Shown: positions 44,120 through 53,766 of the stretch, one piece after another
How positions within the stretch are numbered: the stretch's first letter is position 1
Layout: each line of letters starts with the position of its first letter
Source of the DNA: Phycicoccus jejuensis
GTDB lineage: Bacteria; Actinomycetota; Actinomycetes; Actinomycetales; Dermatophilaceae
NCBI RefSeq assembly: GCF_000720925.1
Contig: NZ_JOEE01000004.1
Span: forward strand, 310,001 to 374,000
DNA length: 64,000 bases
Reading direction: 5' to 3'
The notes under the pieces: generated by a model
Database searches by the model: none
What the model saw: only the letters and a program-made list of their open reading frames with translations
Told to the model about the DNA's origin: nothing
Program-made: the position numbers and the translations under genes

Positions 44120-45487
44120 TCAGGCGTAGAGCGCGCCGACGACCTCGCGGAAGGTCCGGGTGTGCAGGTCGACGTCCTCCCGGGTCGTGTCCGGGCACAT
44201 GAGCGCCATGTTGTGGAACGGCGTCATGAGGATGCCGCGGTTGACCGTCGCCAGGTGCATGTACGCGTCGATGTCGTCGTCGTGGGCTGCGGCGGCCTCC
44301 TCGCCGGACCGCGGTGCGGGACGGGCGAACCGGTACTCCGAGCGCGCCCCGAGCCGGCTCACCGACCACGGCACGTCGTACTCGTCGAGCGTCGCCTGCA
44401 CGCCCTCGGTGAAGGCGCTCGCGAGCGAGGTCATGTGCTCGAAGGCCTCCTCGGTGAGGACCTCCGCGAGCGTCGCCCGCATCGCCGCCGTCGAGAGGGC
44501 GTTGCCGGCGAGCGTCCCGCCGACACCGCCGACGTCGATGATGTCGGCCTCGCCGGTCTCGGTGTGCCGGGTGACGGCGCGCGCCACCTCCTCGCTGATG
44601 CCGTAGGCGCCGCAGGGGATGCCGCCGCCGATCGACTTGCCGATGACGAAGATGTCGGGCTGCAGGTCCCACGCCCGGGTCGCGCCGCCCCAGCCGGCCG
44701 AGAACGTGTGCGTCTCGTCGATCATCAGCAGCGCGCCGTGCTTCGTGGCGAGCTCGCGCAGCCCCTCGAGGAAGCCCGGCTCGGGCAGGACGATGCCGAT
44801 GTTCGTCAGCGCCGGCTCGGTGAGGATCGCGGCGACGTCGCCGTGGGCGAGCTCGCGCTCGACCGACGCGAGGTCGTTCCACGTCGCCGCCCGGGTCGTC
44901 ATCTCGAGCGGGACCGGGGGAGCGACGTTCCCGGGGCGCGAGACGGTCGTGCCGTCGGGGCCGGGGACCGCGAACGTCTCGTCGACCGACCCGTGGTAGC
45001 AGTAGCCGAAGACGAGGATCTTCGAGCGGCCGGTCGCGAGCCGGGCCAGACGCACCGCCCACCGGTTGGCGTCGGTCGCCGAGAGGGTGAAGCTCCACAG
45101 CGGCATCGTGAAGCGCCGGGTCAGCTCCTCGCCGACCCACTGCGCGTCCTCGCTGGGCAGCATCGTCGTGATGCCGCCGAGCTCGCCCATCCGCCGGGCG
45201 ACGGCCGCCGCGGTGGGCGCGGGGGAGTGGCCGGCCATCGCACCGGTGTCGCCGAGCGCGAAGTCGACGTAGGTGTGGTCGTCGACGTCGGTGATCCGGT
45301 TGCCGCGGGCGTGGTCGAGGTAGAGCGGGAAGCCGCCGCTCCACTTGTTCATCCAGGTCATGGGCACGCGGCCGAAGAGGTTGCCGCCGGCCTCGTAGAG
45401 CGCGCGGCTGCGCGGGTGGTCCGCGGTGTACTGCTCCTGCTCGGCGGCGAGGAGACGGGCGAGTCGGGCGCGGTCGGTGCTCGGCAT
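44120..45487 (-). CDS. Class-III PLP aminotransferase
   Basis: 455-residue PLP enzyme of the class-III (ornithine/GSA-aminotransferase) fold. PLP Lys is in FVIGKSIGGGIPCGAYG; the Asp that holds the pyridine nitrogen is in LLMIDETHTFSAGWGG. The substrate-side motif GGNLFGRVPMTWMNKWSGG resembles glutamate-1-semialdehyde-mutase-like transaminases. It is not hemL by context. The amino donor and acceptor cannot be predicted. ATG at 45487 preferred over an upstream extension. Stands alone, divergent from the DUF2344 gene. Confidence 0.85.
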   Translation of the reverse strand: MPSTDRARLARLLAAEQEQYTADHPRSRALYEAGGNLFGRVPMTWMNKWSGGFPLYLDHARGNRITDVDDHTYVDFALGDTGAMAGHSPAPTAAAVARRMGELGGITTMLPSEDAQWVGEELTRRFTMPLWSFTLSATDANRWAVRLARLATGRSKILVFGYCYHGSVDETFAVPGPDGTTVSRPGNVAPPVPLEMTTRAATWNDLASVERELAHGDVAAILTEPALTNIGIVLPEPGFLEGLRELATKHGALLMIDETHTFSAGWGGATRAWDLQPDIFVIGKSIGGGIPCGAYGISEEVARAVTRHTETGEADIIDVGGVGGTLAGNALSTAAMRATLAEVLTEEAFEHMTSLASAFTEGVQATLDEYDVPWSVSRLGARSEYRFARPAPRSGEEAAAAHDDDIDAYMHLATVNRGILMTPFHNMALMCPDTTREDVDLHTRTFREVVGALYA

Positions 45488-45642
45488 GGAGGCACGATAG
45501 TGCTGCGGATGGCGTGGCGAGAACCCCCGCTCGCCACTCGATCCGTGACCAGCGGACCTCGGGCCTCCTCGATCCACGGTCTCCGTCGACGCCGACGGGG
45601 CCGGTTCGGTCGACCGGCCGCCGCCTCCTACGCTGGGGCACC

Positions 45643-46401
45643 ATGGCCCGCCAGCGCACCCCCGACGGACCCCCGCCGCCCCCGGCGGTCCAGAAGCTCC
45701 GCATCCGCTACGCCAAGCGCGGCCGGCTGCGCTTCTCGTCGACCCGCGACTTCTCGCGGGCGCTCGAGCGGGCGCTGCGCCGCTCCGGCGTGCCGATGGC
45801 CTTCTCGGCGGGCTTCCACCCGCACCCGCTCATCTCCTACGCCAACGCGGCGCCGACCGGCACCGCGAGCGAGGCCGAGTACTTCGAGATCCGCGTCACC
45901 GAGCGGGTCGACCCCGAGGCCGTCCGGGCGGCGCTCGACGAGGCCCTGCCCGTCGACCTCGACGTCCTCGAGGTCGTCGAGGCCGGACCCGGCGCGCTCG
46001 CCGACCGGCTCGAGGCGAGCGAGTGGGACCTGCGCCTGCGGGGCAGCACGCCGGAGGAGCTGGAGCCGGTCGTCGCGGCGTACCTCGCCGCCGAGCGGGC
46101 CGAGACCACCCGCACCTTCAAGTCCGGCCCCCGCACGTTCGACACCCGCGAGGCGGTCCTGGACCTGCATGTCGCCGGGTCCGACGAGGAGGGGTGTGCG
46201 ATACTGCGGATGGTCGTACGGCACACCACACCGTCCGTACGCCCCGATGACATCCTGACCGCACTCCACGCGGTGACGGGGTTCGCACCACCGGTTCCAC
46301 CACTGGTGACCCGACTGGCGCAGGGCCCGCTCCGTGAGGACCGTGCCGGGGTGGCCGACCCGTTGGCCGCCGACCGGGAGGCCGTCGGCCCCGAGAGGTG
46401 A
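45643..46401 (+). CDS. TIGR03936 / DUF2344 radical-SAM-associated protein
   Basis: 252-residue protein of the DUF2344 family. It starts with KLRIRYAKRGRLRFSSTRDF, then FSAGFHPHPLISYANAAPTG, both highly diagnostic. In most actinobacteria this gene is adjacent or fused to the TIGR03960 radical SAM gene and just upstream of rne/rng. The link to rne/rng is kept here, but the radical SAM partner is 8 kb away. It presumably works with that enzyme on RNA or the ribosome (inference). Confidence 0.9.
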   Translation: MARQRTPDGPPPPPAVQKLRIRYAKRGRLRFSSTRDFSRALERALRRSGVPMAFSAGFHPHPLISYANAAPTGTASEAEYFEIRVTERVDPEAVRAALDEALPVDLDVLEVVEAGPGALADRLEASEWDLRLRGSTPEELEPVVAAYLAAERAETTRTFKSGPRTFDTREAVLDLHVAGSDEEGCAILRMVVRHTTPSVRPDDILTALHAVTGFAPPVPPLVTRLAQGPLREDRAGVADPLAADREAVGPER

Positions 46402-46555
46402 CGCGCCCCCCGCGCGAGCCGATCGAGGCAGCAGCTGACTTCCGTGCGGGCCGCTCGGCCCATACGATCCGATCGTGCACCGCACGGCCGGCGAGGAGCC
46501 GCCCCAGGGCGTCCCCGGTGTGGTCGACGGCCCGCGGGTGACGAAAGGGGCCGTC

Positions 46556-49375
46556 ATGGCTTCCGAGACCGACCCGACCACCACCACCGACGCCGACGCG
46601 ACGCCCGTCGAGGCGAGCAGCGGCGACGAGGCCGCCCAGGCGCCCGCGCCGAAGAAGCGGGCCCCGCGCAAGCGGGCCACGAAGAAGGCCGCCGCCCCGG
46701 AGCCGGCGCCCGCCGTCGAGGCGACGGACGCCGCCCCCGCCGCGGACGCCCCGGTTGACGCCCCCGCGGCCGCCGAGGACGAGGCCCCGGCCAAGCCCAA
46801 GCGCAAGGCCGCCGCCCGCAAGAAGACCTCGAAGAAGGCCGCGGCCGCGCAGACCCTCGACCTCGTCGTCGAGCCGGTCGCCGAGCCCCTGCCCGAGCTC
46901 GTCCCCGTCGAGGAGCCCGAGGAGGAGGACGCGGCCGCCGAGCCGACGGCCGAGGCGCCCGCCGCCGAGGAGCCCGCGCCCGCCGGCCCCGCCTTCGGCC
47001 TGGTCTTCCAGGCCCCCGAGGTCACGGTCGCCCCGCGCCGCCGCCGGGCCACCTCGCCCGCGCAGGCCCCGGCCGAGGCGCCCGCCGAGCGCGCCGAGGA
47101 GCCGGCCGAGACGGCCCCCGCCGCCGCCGAGCAGGCCTCCGACGAGACCACCGCCGAGCGTCCCGCCCCCGCCGACGCCACCGACGAGGGCGAGGGCGGC
47201 TCCCGCGGCCGCCGTCGTCGCGGTGGCCGCGGCCGCCGCGCCCGCGGCAAGGGCGAGGACGAGCAGGCGCCCGCCGCCGAGAAGGACACCGAGACCCCCG
47301 CCGCCGACGACGACGCCCCGGCCCGCGGTGGCCGCGGGGGTCGCCAGGCCGCCGACGACACCGAGGCCGAGGGCGACGGCGACTCCTCCTCGAGCCGCCG
47401 CCGTCGCCGCCGCCGCCGCGGGGGAGCGGGCGGCGAGGGCGACGACCCGCCCGGCACCGTCACCAAGGTCCGCGAGCCGCGCGCCGAGCGCGACGAGCCG
47501 ACGGCCGTCAAGGGCTCGACCCGCCTCGAGGCCAAGAAGCAGCGCCGCCGCGAGGGCCGCGAGGCCGGCCGGCGCCGCACGATCATCACCGAGGCCGAGT
47601 TCCTCGCCCGCCGCGAGAGCGTCGAGCGGACGATGGTCGTCCGGGGCCGCGAGGGCCGCACCCAGATCGGGGTCCTCGAGGACGGCGTGCTCGTCGAGCA
47701 CTACGTCTCCCGCGAGACCACCGCGTCGATGGCCGGCAACGTCTACCTCGGCCGCGTCCAGAACGTCCTGCCCTCGATGGAGGCCGCCTTCGTCGACATC
47801 GGCAAGGGCCGCAACGCCGTGCTCTACGCCGGCGAGGTCAACTGGGACGCCGCCGGGCTCGAGGTCAACCAGGCCAAGCGCATCGAGAACGCCCTCTCCT
47901 CCGGCGACACCGTCCTCGTCCAGGTGACCAAGGACCCGATCGGCCACAAGGGCGCGCGGCTCACCTCGCAGATCAGCCTGCCCGGCCGCTACGTCGTCTA
48001 CGTGCCCGAGGGCTCGATGACGGGCATCTCGCGCAAGCTCCCCGACACCGAGCGCGCCCGCCTCAAGGCGATCCTCAAGGAGGTCGTGCCGGACGGCGCC
48101 GGCGTCATCGTCCGCACCGCCGCCGAGGGTGCCTCCGAGGCCGACCTCAAGGCCGACGTCGAGCGCCTCATGAAGCAGTGGGAGCGCATCGAGAAGAAGG
48201 CGGCGTCCGCCAAGGCGAAGAAGTCCGGCAGCGGGGGAGCGCCCGCGCTCCTGCACGGCGAGCCCGACCTCACCATCCGCGTCATCCGCGACGTCTTCAC
48301 CGAGGACTTCTCCTCGCTCGTCGTCTCCGGCGAGAAGGCCTGGGGCGAGGTCAGCGAGTACGTCGAGGACGTCGCGCCCGACCTGGCCGCGCGCGTCTCG
48401 CGGTGGACCTCCGACGACGACGTCTTCGCGGCCCACCGCATCGACGAGCAGATCGCCAAGGCGATGGACCGTAAGGTCTGGCTGCCCTCGGGCGGCTCGC
48501 TCGTCATCGACCGCACCGAGGCGATGACCGTCGTCGACGTCAACACCGGCAAGTTCGTCGGCTCCGGGGGCAACCTCGAGGAGACGGTGACGAAGAACAA
48601 CCTCGAGGCCGCCGAGGAGATCGTCCGCCAGCTCCGCTTGCGCGACATCGGCGGCATCATCGTCATCGACTTCATCGACATGGTGCTGGAGTCCAACCGC
48701 GACCTCGTGGTCCGGCGCCTGCTCGAGTGCCTCGGGCGCGACCGCACCAAGCACCAGGTCGCCGAGGTCACCTCCCTCGGCCTGGTCCAGATGACCCGCA
48801 AGCGCGTCGGCTCCGGCCTCATCGAGGTCTTCTCCGAGCAGTGCGAGCACTGCAGCGGGCGCGGCATCGTCGTCCACACCGAGCCGGTCGACCGCTCCGG
48901 CGGCGGCCACGGTGGCGGCAACGGCTCCGGCGGCGACTCCGGCCGCTCGTCGGGCCGCGGTCGCCGGGGCGGCAACGGGTCCTCGTCCGGTGGCTCCCCG
49001 CAGCCGGCGAAGGAGGCGCCCGCGCCCGAGCCCGCGCGCCCGGCCGGCGGCCCGACCGCCGCGCAGATCGCCGCGGCCGCCCACGCCGCCGCGCTCAAGC
49101 ACACCGACCCGGCCGACGTCGCCACGGAGATCGCCGCCGAGGTGGCGGCCGTCACCGCGCCCGACGCCGACCCGCAGCCGGTGGCCGAGCAGCCCGCCGA
49201 GACCGCCCCGGTGGCCGAGGCGCCCGCGCCCGTCGCCGAGCCGGCCCCGGCGCCCGTCGTCGAGGCCCCGGCCGCCGCGCCGGCGCCGCGGACCCGGCGC
49301 AAGCGCGGACGCGTCGTCGCCCCGGCCGGCCCCCCGCCGGCGGCGGTCGAGGCCGCAGCCGACGGCGACGCCTGA
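46556..49375 (+). CDS. Ribonuclease E/G family protein
   Basis: 939-residue RNase E/G. Residues 1-350 are low-complexity Ala/Pro/Glu with Arg/Lys blocks. The catalytic core follows: an S1 domain (from about 395, NVYLGRVQNVLPSMEAAFVD), the active-site Asp residues in VDVNTGKFVG (about 660) and IIVIDFIDM (about 700) and the Zn-link Cys pair in EQCEHCSGRG (about 762). A second Gly/Ala/Pro-rich tail ends the protein. The flanking tails are the expected arrangement in actinobacterial RNase E. Degrades and processes RNA. ATG at 46556 with GAAAGG upstream; a GTG at 46475 is less likely. Confidence 0.92.
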   Translation: MASETDPTTTTDADATPVEASSGDEAAQAPAPKKRAPRKRATKKAAAPEPAPAVEATDAAPAADAPVDAPAAAEDEAPAKPKRKAAARKKTSKKAAAAQTLDLVVEPVAEPLPELVPVEEPEEEDAAAEPTAEAPAAEEPAPAGPAFGLVFQAPEVTVAPRRRRATSPAQAPAEAPAERAEEPAETAPAAAEQASDETTAERPAPADATDEGEGGSRGRRRRGGRGRRARGKGEDEQAPAAEKDTETPAADDDAPARGGRGGRQAADDTEAEGDGDSSSSRRRRRRRRGGAGGEGDDPPGTVTKVREPRAERDEPTAVKGSTRLEAKKQRRREGREAGRRRTIITEAEFLARRESVERTMVVRGREGRTQIGVLEDGVLVEHYVSRETTASMAGNVYLGRVQNVLPSMEAAFVDIGKGRNAVLYAGEVNWDAAGLEVNQAKRIENALSSGDTVLVQVTKDPIGHKGARLTSQISLPGRYVVYVPEGSMTGISRKLPDTERARLKAILKEVVPDGAGVIVRTAAEGASEADLKADVERLMKQWERIEKKAASAKAKKSGSGGAPALLHGEPDLTIRVIRDVFTEDFSSLVVSGEKAWGEVSEYVEDVAPDLAARVSRWTSDDDVFAAHRIDEQIAKAMDRKVWLPSGGSLVIDRTEAMTVVDVNTGKFVGSGGNLEETVTKNNLEAAEEIVRQLRLRDIGGIIVIDFIDMVLESNRDLVVRRLLECLGRDRTKHQVAEVTSLGLVQMTRKRVGSGLIEVFSEQCEHCSGRGIVVHTEPVDRSGGGHGGGNGSGGDSGRSSGRGRRGGNGSSSGGSPQPAKEAPAPEPARPAGGPTAAQIAAAAHAAALKHTDPADVATEIAAEVAAVTAPDADPQPVAEQPAETAPVAEAPAPVAEPAPAPVVEAPAAAPAPRTRRKRGRVVAPAGPPPAAVEAAADGDA

Positions 49376-49405
49376 CCGAGCCCGGCAGGCACGACCCGGA
49401 CCGCG

Positions 49406-49445
49406 GCGGGGGGGGCCCCCCGGTTTTGAGGGGGGCCCCCCCCGC
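49406..49445. repeat. Extreme GC-only inverted repeat at the rplU truncation point
   Basis: A 16-base arm, GCGGGGGGGGCCCCCC (49406-49421), pairs perfectly with GGGGGGCCCCCCCCGC (49430-49445) around GGTTTTGA. Each arm is itself largely self-complementary. It lies where the first third of rplU should be. It could be a terminator, but its composition is also what sequencing or assembly errors produce. Confidence 0.8.
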
Positions 49446-49639
49446 TCCTCGTCGACGGTGGGACCGTCACGAGCGACGCCGCGAAGCTCGCCAAGGTCAC
49501 CGTGACGGCCGAGGTCGTGAAGGCCGCCAAGGGCCCGAAGATCACGATCCTCAAGTACAAGAACAAGACCGGCTACCGGAAGCGCCAGGGCCACCGCCAG
49601 CCGCTCACCCAGGTCAAGATCACCGCGATCGACGCCTGA
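49442..49639 (+). pseudogene. rplU: 50S ribosomal protein L21, 5'-truncated as presented
   Basis: The frame encodes 65 residues matching the C-terminal two thirds of L21: [20 protein letters not shown], then [20 protein letters not shown] and [21 protein letters not shown]21 is normally about 102-104 residues, so roughly 37 residues and the start codon are missing. An in-frame TGA (49427-49429) lies just upstream inside the GC hairpin, so nothing can be read through. rpmA follows 37 bp downstream in the normal order. As rplU is normally present and needed, an assembly or sequencing gap at the hairpin is the simplest explanation; a real deletion with another rplU copy elsewhere is the alternative. 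Confidence 0.85.
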
Positions 49640-49676
49640 GCACCTCGCTCGGACCTCACGGACAGGAACCACAGAC

Positions 49677-49943
49677 ATGGCACACAAGAAGGGTGCGTCC
49701 TCGACCCGCAACGGTCGTGACTCCAACCCCCAGTACCTCGGCGTCAAGCGCTACGGCGGCCAGGTCGTCAAGGCCGGCGAGATCATCGTCCGCCAGCGCG
49801 GCACCCACTTCCACCCCGGCGACGGCGTCGGCCGTGGCGGCGACGACACGCTGTTCGCGCTCGTCCCGGGCGCGGTGACCTTCGGCACCAAGCGCGGCCG
49901 CAAGACCGTCAACATCACGCCGGTGGAGACCGTCGCGGTGTGA
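49677..49943 (+). CDS. rpmA: 50S ribosomal protein L27
   Basis: 88-residue L27. It starts [20 protein letters not shown] and continues [19 protein letters not shown], the family hallmark. There is no cleavable N-terminal extension of the Firmicute type. Follows the broken rplU in the usual rplU-rpmA-obgE order. Confidence 0.97.
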   Translation: MAHKKGASSTRNGRDSNPQYLGVKRYGGQVVKAGEIIVRQRGTHFHPGDGVGRGGDDTLFALVPGAVTFGTKRGRKTVNITPVETVAV

Positions 49944-50044
49944 CGCCTCGCCGGGCCCCCGGGCCCGGCACCACGCACCACCCGAGGGGCGGGCCGCGAT
50001 CGGCCCGCCCCTCGTCGCATCCCACAGTCAGGAGCCCCACCGCG

Positions 50045-51568
50045 ATGGCGACCTTCGTCGACCGCGTCGTCCTCCACGTCTCCGCCGGCAACGGTGGGCA
50101 CGGGGTGGCATCCGTCAAGCGCGAGAAGTTCAAGCCGCTCGGCGGTCCCGACGGCGGCAACGGCGGCCGGGGTGGCTCCGTGGTCATCGCGGTCGACCCG
50201 CAGGCCACGACGCTCCTCGACTACCACCACACGCCGCACCGCCGGGCCGAGAACGGCAAGCCGGGGGCCGGTGACGAGCGCAACGGTGCCGACGGCGCCG
50301 ACCTCGTCCTCTCCGTCCCCGAGGGCACCGTCGTCAAGGGCGCCGACGGCGAGGTGCTCGCCGACCTCGTCGGCTTCGACGCCACCTACGTCGTCGCCCG
50401 CGGCGGCCGCGGCGGCCTGGGCAACAAGGCGCTCGCCAGCGCCCGCCGCAAGGCGCCGGGCTTCGCGCTGCTCGGCGAGCCGGGGGAGGCCCTCGACGTC
50501 GTCCTCGAGCTCAAGTCGCTCGCCGACGTCGCGCTCATCGGCTTCCCGAGCGCCGGCAAGTCCTCGCTCGTCTCCGTCGTCTCGGCTGCCCGCCCCAAGA
50601 TCGCCGACTACCCGTTCACGACGCTCGTGCCGAACCTCGGTGTCGTGACGGCCGGTTCGGAGCGCTACACGATCGCCGACGTCCCCGGCCTCATCCCCGG
50701 CGCGAGCGAGGGCAAGGGCCTCGGCCTGGAGTTCCTTCGCCACGTCGAGCGCTGCTCGGTGCTCGTCCACGTCGTCGACTGCGCCACCCTCGAGCCGGGC
50801 CGCGACCCGATGACCGACCTCGACGTCATCGAGGCCGAGCTCGCCGCGTACGTCTCCGACGACAGCCTCGGCGGCCGCCCGCTGTCCGAGCGCACGCGCA
50901 TCGTCGTGCTCAACAAGGCCGACGTGCCCGAGGCCCGCGACCTCGCCGAGATGGTCAAGCCGATGCTCGAGGAGCGCGGCCTCGAGGTGTTCGTCGTCTC
51001 CGCCGTCGCCCACACCGGCCTGCGGGAGCTGACCTTCGCCCTCGCGCGCCACGTCGCGCAGGCCCGCGCCGAGCTCGAGGCCGCCGTCGTCGAGCGGCCG
51101 CGCGCCGTCATCCGCCCGAAGGCCGTCGACGACAGCGGCTTCCACGTGCGCCGCGAGGACACGCCGGAAGGCGAGGTCTTCCGCGTCCTCGGGGACCGGC
51201 CGACGCGCTGGGTGCGCCAGACCGACTTCTCCAACGACGAGGCCGTCGGCTACCTCGCCGACCGGCTGAGCCGGCTCGGGGTCGAGGAGGCGCTGCTCAA
51301 GGCCGGCGCCGTCTCGGGCTCGACCGTCCTCATCGGCCCGCTCGAGGACGCGGTCGTCTTCGACTGGGAGCCGACGATGGCGAGCGGCGCCGAGCTGCTG
51401 GCCGGCCCGCGCGGCACCGACGTGCGCTTCGAGGACTCCGGGCGCAAGACCCGCGCCGAGAAGCGCGACGAGTTCCACGGCCGCAAGGACGCGCAGACCG
51501 CGGCCCGCGACGAGCTCGCCGCCGAGCGCCGCGCCGGCCACTGGGCCACGGCCCGGGACGAGGACTGA
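50045..51568 (+). CDS. obgE: GTPase Obg
   Basis: 507-residue GTPase involved in ribosome assembly and stress control. N-terminal Gly-rich Obg fold ([35 protein letters not shown]). G domain: GFPSAGKSS (about 166-174), [16 protein letters not shown] and NKADV. A C-terminal OCT domain ([19 protein letters not shown]) and a charged tail ([20 protein letters not shown], in part) follow. The ATG at 50045 gives the conserved MATFVDRV start. proB begins five bases after its stop. Confidence 0.96.
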   Translation: MATFVDRVVLHVSAGNGGHGVASVKREKFKPLGGPDGGNGGRGGSVVIAVDPQATTLLDYHHTPHRRAENGKPGAGDERNGADGADLVLSVPEGTVVKGADGEVLADLVGFDATYVVARGGRGGLGNKALASARRKAPGFALLGEPGEALDVVLELKSLADVALIGFPSAGKSSLVSVVSAARPKIADYPFTTLVPNLGVVTAGSERYTIADVPGLIPGASEGKGLGLEFLRHVERCSVLVHVVDCATLEPGRDPMTDLDVIEAELAAYVSDDSLGGRPLSERTRIVVLNKADVPEARDLAEMVKPMLEERGLEVFVVSAVAHTGLRELTFALARHVAQARAELEAAVVERPRAVIRPKAVDDSGFHVRREDTPEGEVFRVLGDRPTRWVRQTDFSNDEAVGYLADRLSRLGVEEALLKAGAVSGSTVLIGPLEDAVVFDWEPTMASGAELLAGPRGTDVRFEDSGRKTRAEKRDEFHGRKDAQTAARDELAAERRAGHWATARDED

Positions 51569-51573
51569 CGCCC

Positions 51574-52707
51574 GTGCCCGCCACCGCTGCCGCCGCCCTG
51601 CGCCGTGCCGTGGGGGCGGGCCGCCGCCTCGTCGTCAAGGTCGGCTCCTCGTCCCTGACGAGCGCCGACGGCGGGCGCCTCGACCTCGACGCGCTCGGGG
51701 CGCTCGTCGACGTCCTCGCCGGGCGCCGCGCCGCCGGGCACCAGGTCGTGCTCGTGTCCTCGGGCGCCATCGCCGCCGGTATCGGCCCGCTCGGGCTGGA
51801 CCGGCGCCCCACCGACCTCGCGACCCAGCAGGCCGCCGCGTCGGTCGGCCAGGGTGCGCTCGTCGCGGCCTACCAGGCGGCCTTCGCGCGGCACGGCCTG
51901 ACCGTGGGCCAGGTCCTGCTCACCGCCGACGACACGACCCGCCGCAGCCACTACACGAACGCCCGGCGCACCCTCGAGCGGCTGCTCGAGCTCGGCATCG
52001 TCCCGATCGTCAACGAGAACGACACGGTGGCCACGCAGGAGATCCGCTTCGGCGACAACGACCGCCTCGCCGCGGTCGTCGCCGACCTCGTGGGCGCCGA
52101 CGGGCTCGTCCTCCTCACCGACGTCGACAGCCTCTACGACGGCCCGCCGTCGAAGGGCGGCTCGCAGCGGGTCCCGCTCGTCGCGACGGACGCCGACCTC
52201 GAGGCCGTGACGATCGGCGGCACCGGCTCGGCCGTCGGCAGCGGCGGGATGGTGACCAAGGTCGAGGCCGCGGGCATCGCCGGCGCCGCGGGCATCCCGA
52301 CCCTCCTGACCCGGCTCGCCGACGTCGCCGCCGGCCTCGACGGCGCCGACGTGGGCACCGTCTTCGCGCCGGCCGCCGCGACGCGGGCCTCGCGCAAGCG
52401 TTGGCTGGCCCACGCCACGTCGGCCAAGGGGCGGCTGGTCATCGACGACGGCGCCGTCACCGCGGTGACCGAGCGGCGCACCTCGCTCCTGCCGGCCGGT
52501 ATCACCGAGGTCGTCGGCTCGTTCGCCGCGGGCGACCCGGTCGACGTCTGCGCCACGGACGGCCGCGTCATCGCCCGCGGGCTCGTCACCTACGCCTCGA
52601 CGGAGCTGCCGCGGCTGCTCGGCCGCTCGACGCGCGACCTCGCCCGCGAGCTCGGCCCGGGGTACGAGCGCGAGGTCGTCCACCGCGACGACCTCGTCGT
52701 CCTCTGA
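51574..52707 (+). CDS. proB: Glutamate 5-kinase
   Basis: 377-residue first enzyme of proline synthesis, phosphorylating glutamate. Amino-acid kinase motifs: RLVVKVGSSSLTS, LVSSGAIAAGIGPLGL, VPIVNENDTVATQEIRFGDND and GGMVTKVEAAGIAGAAGIP. A C-terminal PUA domain (from about 280) is included. GTG start. Close to obgE and likely co-transcribed; proA, its partner, lies beyond the opposite-strand pdxY. Confidence 0.95.
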   Translation: MPATAAAALRRAVGAGRRLVVKVGSSSLTSADGGRLDLDALGALVDVLAGRRAAGHQVVLVSSGAIAAGIGPLGLDRRPTDLATQQAAASVGQGALVAAYQAAFARHGLTVGQVLLTADDTTRRSHYTNARRTLERLLELGIVPIVNENDTVATQEIRFGDNDRLAAVVADLVGADGLVLLTDVDSLYDGPPSKGGSQRVPLVATDADLEAVTIGGTGSAVGSGGMVTKVEAAGIAGAAGIPTLLTRLADVAAGLDGADVGTVFAPAAATRASRKRWLAHATSAKGRLVIDDGAVTAVTERRTSLLPAGITEVVGSFAAGDPVDVCATDGRVIARGLVTYASTELPRLLGRSTRDLARELGPGYEREVVHRDDLVVL

Positions 52708-52719
52708 CCCCACCTGTCG

Positions 52720-52810
52720 CACGCGTATCGGGTCACCCGATACGACCGCGCCGTACCCCGGAACCGTTCCGGGGTGAAGCGCAGCGGTATCGGGTCACCC
52801 GATACGCGTG
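52720..52810. repeat. Three nested hairpins between proB and pdxY
   Basis: Two identical hairpins, GTATCGGG-TCA-CCCGATAC (52725-52743 and 52787-52805), flank a third, ACCCCGGAA-CCG-TTCCGGGGT (52755-52775). The outer CACGCGTATCGGG (52720-52732) and CCCGATACGCGTG (52798-52810) also pair as a 13-bp inverted repeat. The block separates convergent genes and probably terminates both. The TCA loop with CGGG/CCCG closure recurs at 33849-33873. Confidence 0.8.
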
Positions 52811-52836
52811 AGGTCCGTGATGCGGCTGCGGACGCG

Positions 52837-53700
52837 TCAGCGGATGCGCTCGACCTCGAACTGCATCCGCGGGTGCGCGATCTCCTCCTGGCTCTGGACG
52901 AGCTGGAGCTCGCGCCGGCCGGAGTCGAGGGTGCGCTGCAGCAGGTCGAACACCGACGACACGGTGCGCCCGAGCGCGACGCCGGCGTCGCCGGTCTCGA
53001 GCAGGTGCGCCGTGAAGAGCGCCGCCGTCACGTCGCCCGACCCGTTGGCCTTGAGCGGCAGGTGCGGGGTGCGGACGATCCACGCGCCGTCCTCGTGCAC
53101 CGCGAGCATCTCGATGGTGTCCTCGGGACGGTCGGGCCGCAGCACCGACGTGACGAGCACGGTCGAGGGGCCCATCGCCCGCGCGGCCTCGACGGAGGCC
53201 AGCGTGGAGTCGAGGTCGCCCGGCTCGGTCTCGGTGAGGAAGCCGAGCTCGAACTGGTTCGGCGTGATGAGGTCGGCCTGCGGGACGACCTTCTCGCGCA
53301 GCAGGACCGGGATGGCCGGGTGCACGAAGCAGCCCGACTTCGCGTTGCCCATGACCGGGTCGCAGGCGTAGATCGCCGAGGGGTTCGCGGCCTTGGTGCG
53401 CGCGACGGCGTCGAGGACGACCTCGCCGATCTGCTCGCCGCCCTGGTAGCCCGACAGCACCGCGTCGACCTCGCCGAGGGCCTCGCGCTCCTCGATGCCG
53501 GTGACGACCTCGCGGACGTCCTCCGGCGGCATGAGCGGGCCGCGCCACGCGCCGTAGCCGGTGTGGTTCGAGAAGTGCACCGTGTGGACGGGCCACACCT
53601 CGACGCCGAGCCGCTGCAGGGGGAACACCGCCGCGGAGTTGCCGACGTGGCCGTACGCGACGGAGGACTGGATGGACAGGATGGTCGTCACGCCCTCCAT
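52837..53700 (-). CDS. pdxY: Pyridoxal/pyridoxamine kinase
   Basis: 287-residue PfkB-type kinase of B6 salvage. It opens [20 protein letters not shown] and has [27 protein letters not shown] and the anion-hole/catalytic [14 protein letters not shown], all matching PdxY. The usual GTGD is GSGD here. It sits between proB and proA on the opposite strand. ATG at 53700 used; a GTG three codons later would align equally well. Confidence 0.92.
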   Translation of the reverse strand: MEGVTTILSIQSSVAYGHVGNSAAVFPLQRLGVEVWPVHTVHFSNHTGYGAWRGPLMPPEDVREVVTGIEEREALGEVDAVLSGYQGGEQIGEVVLDAVARTKAANPSAIYACDPVMGNAKSGCFVHPAIPVLLREKVVPQADLITPNQFELGFLTETEPGDLDSTLASVEAARAMGPSTVLVTSVLRPDRPEDTIEMLAVHEDGAWIVRTPHLPLKANGSGDVTAALFTAHLLETGDAGVALGRTVSSVFDLLQRTLDSGRRELQLVQSQEEIAHPRMQFEVERIR

Positions 53701-53766
53701 CCTGTCACCGTCCCGCCCGCCGGAAGTGCCGCGACCCCCGTCGGGGGCCGGGCCTACCCTTGGCGC

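Noticed and set aside
49442..49639. Functional short L21
   Set aside because: There is no start codon before the homologous region and an in-frame TGA lies just upstream.
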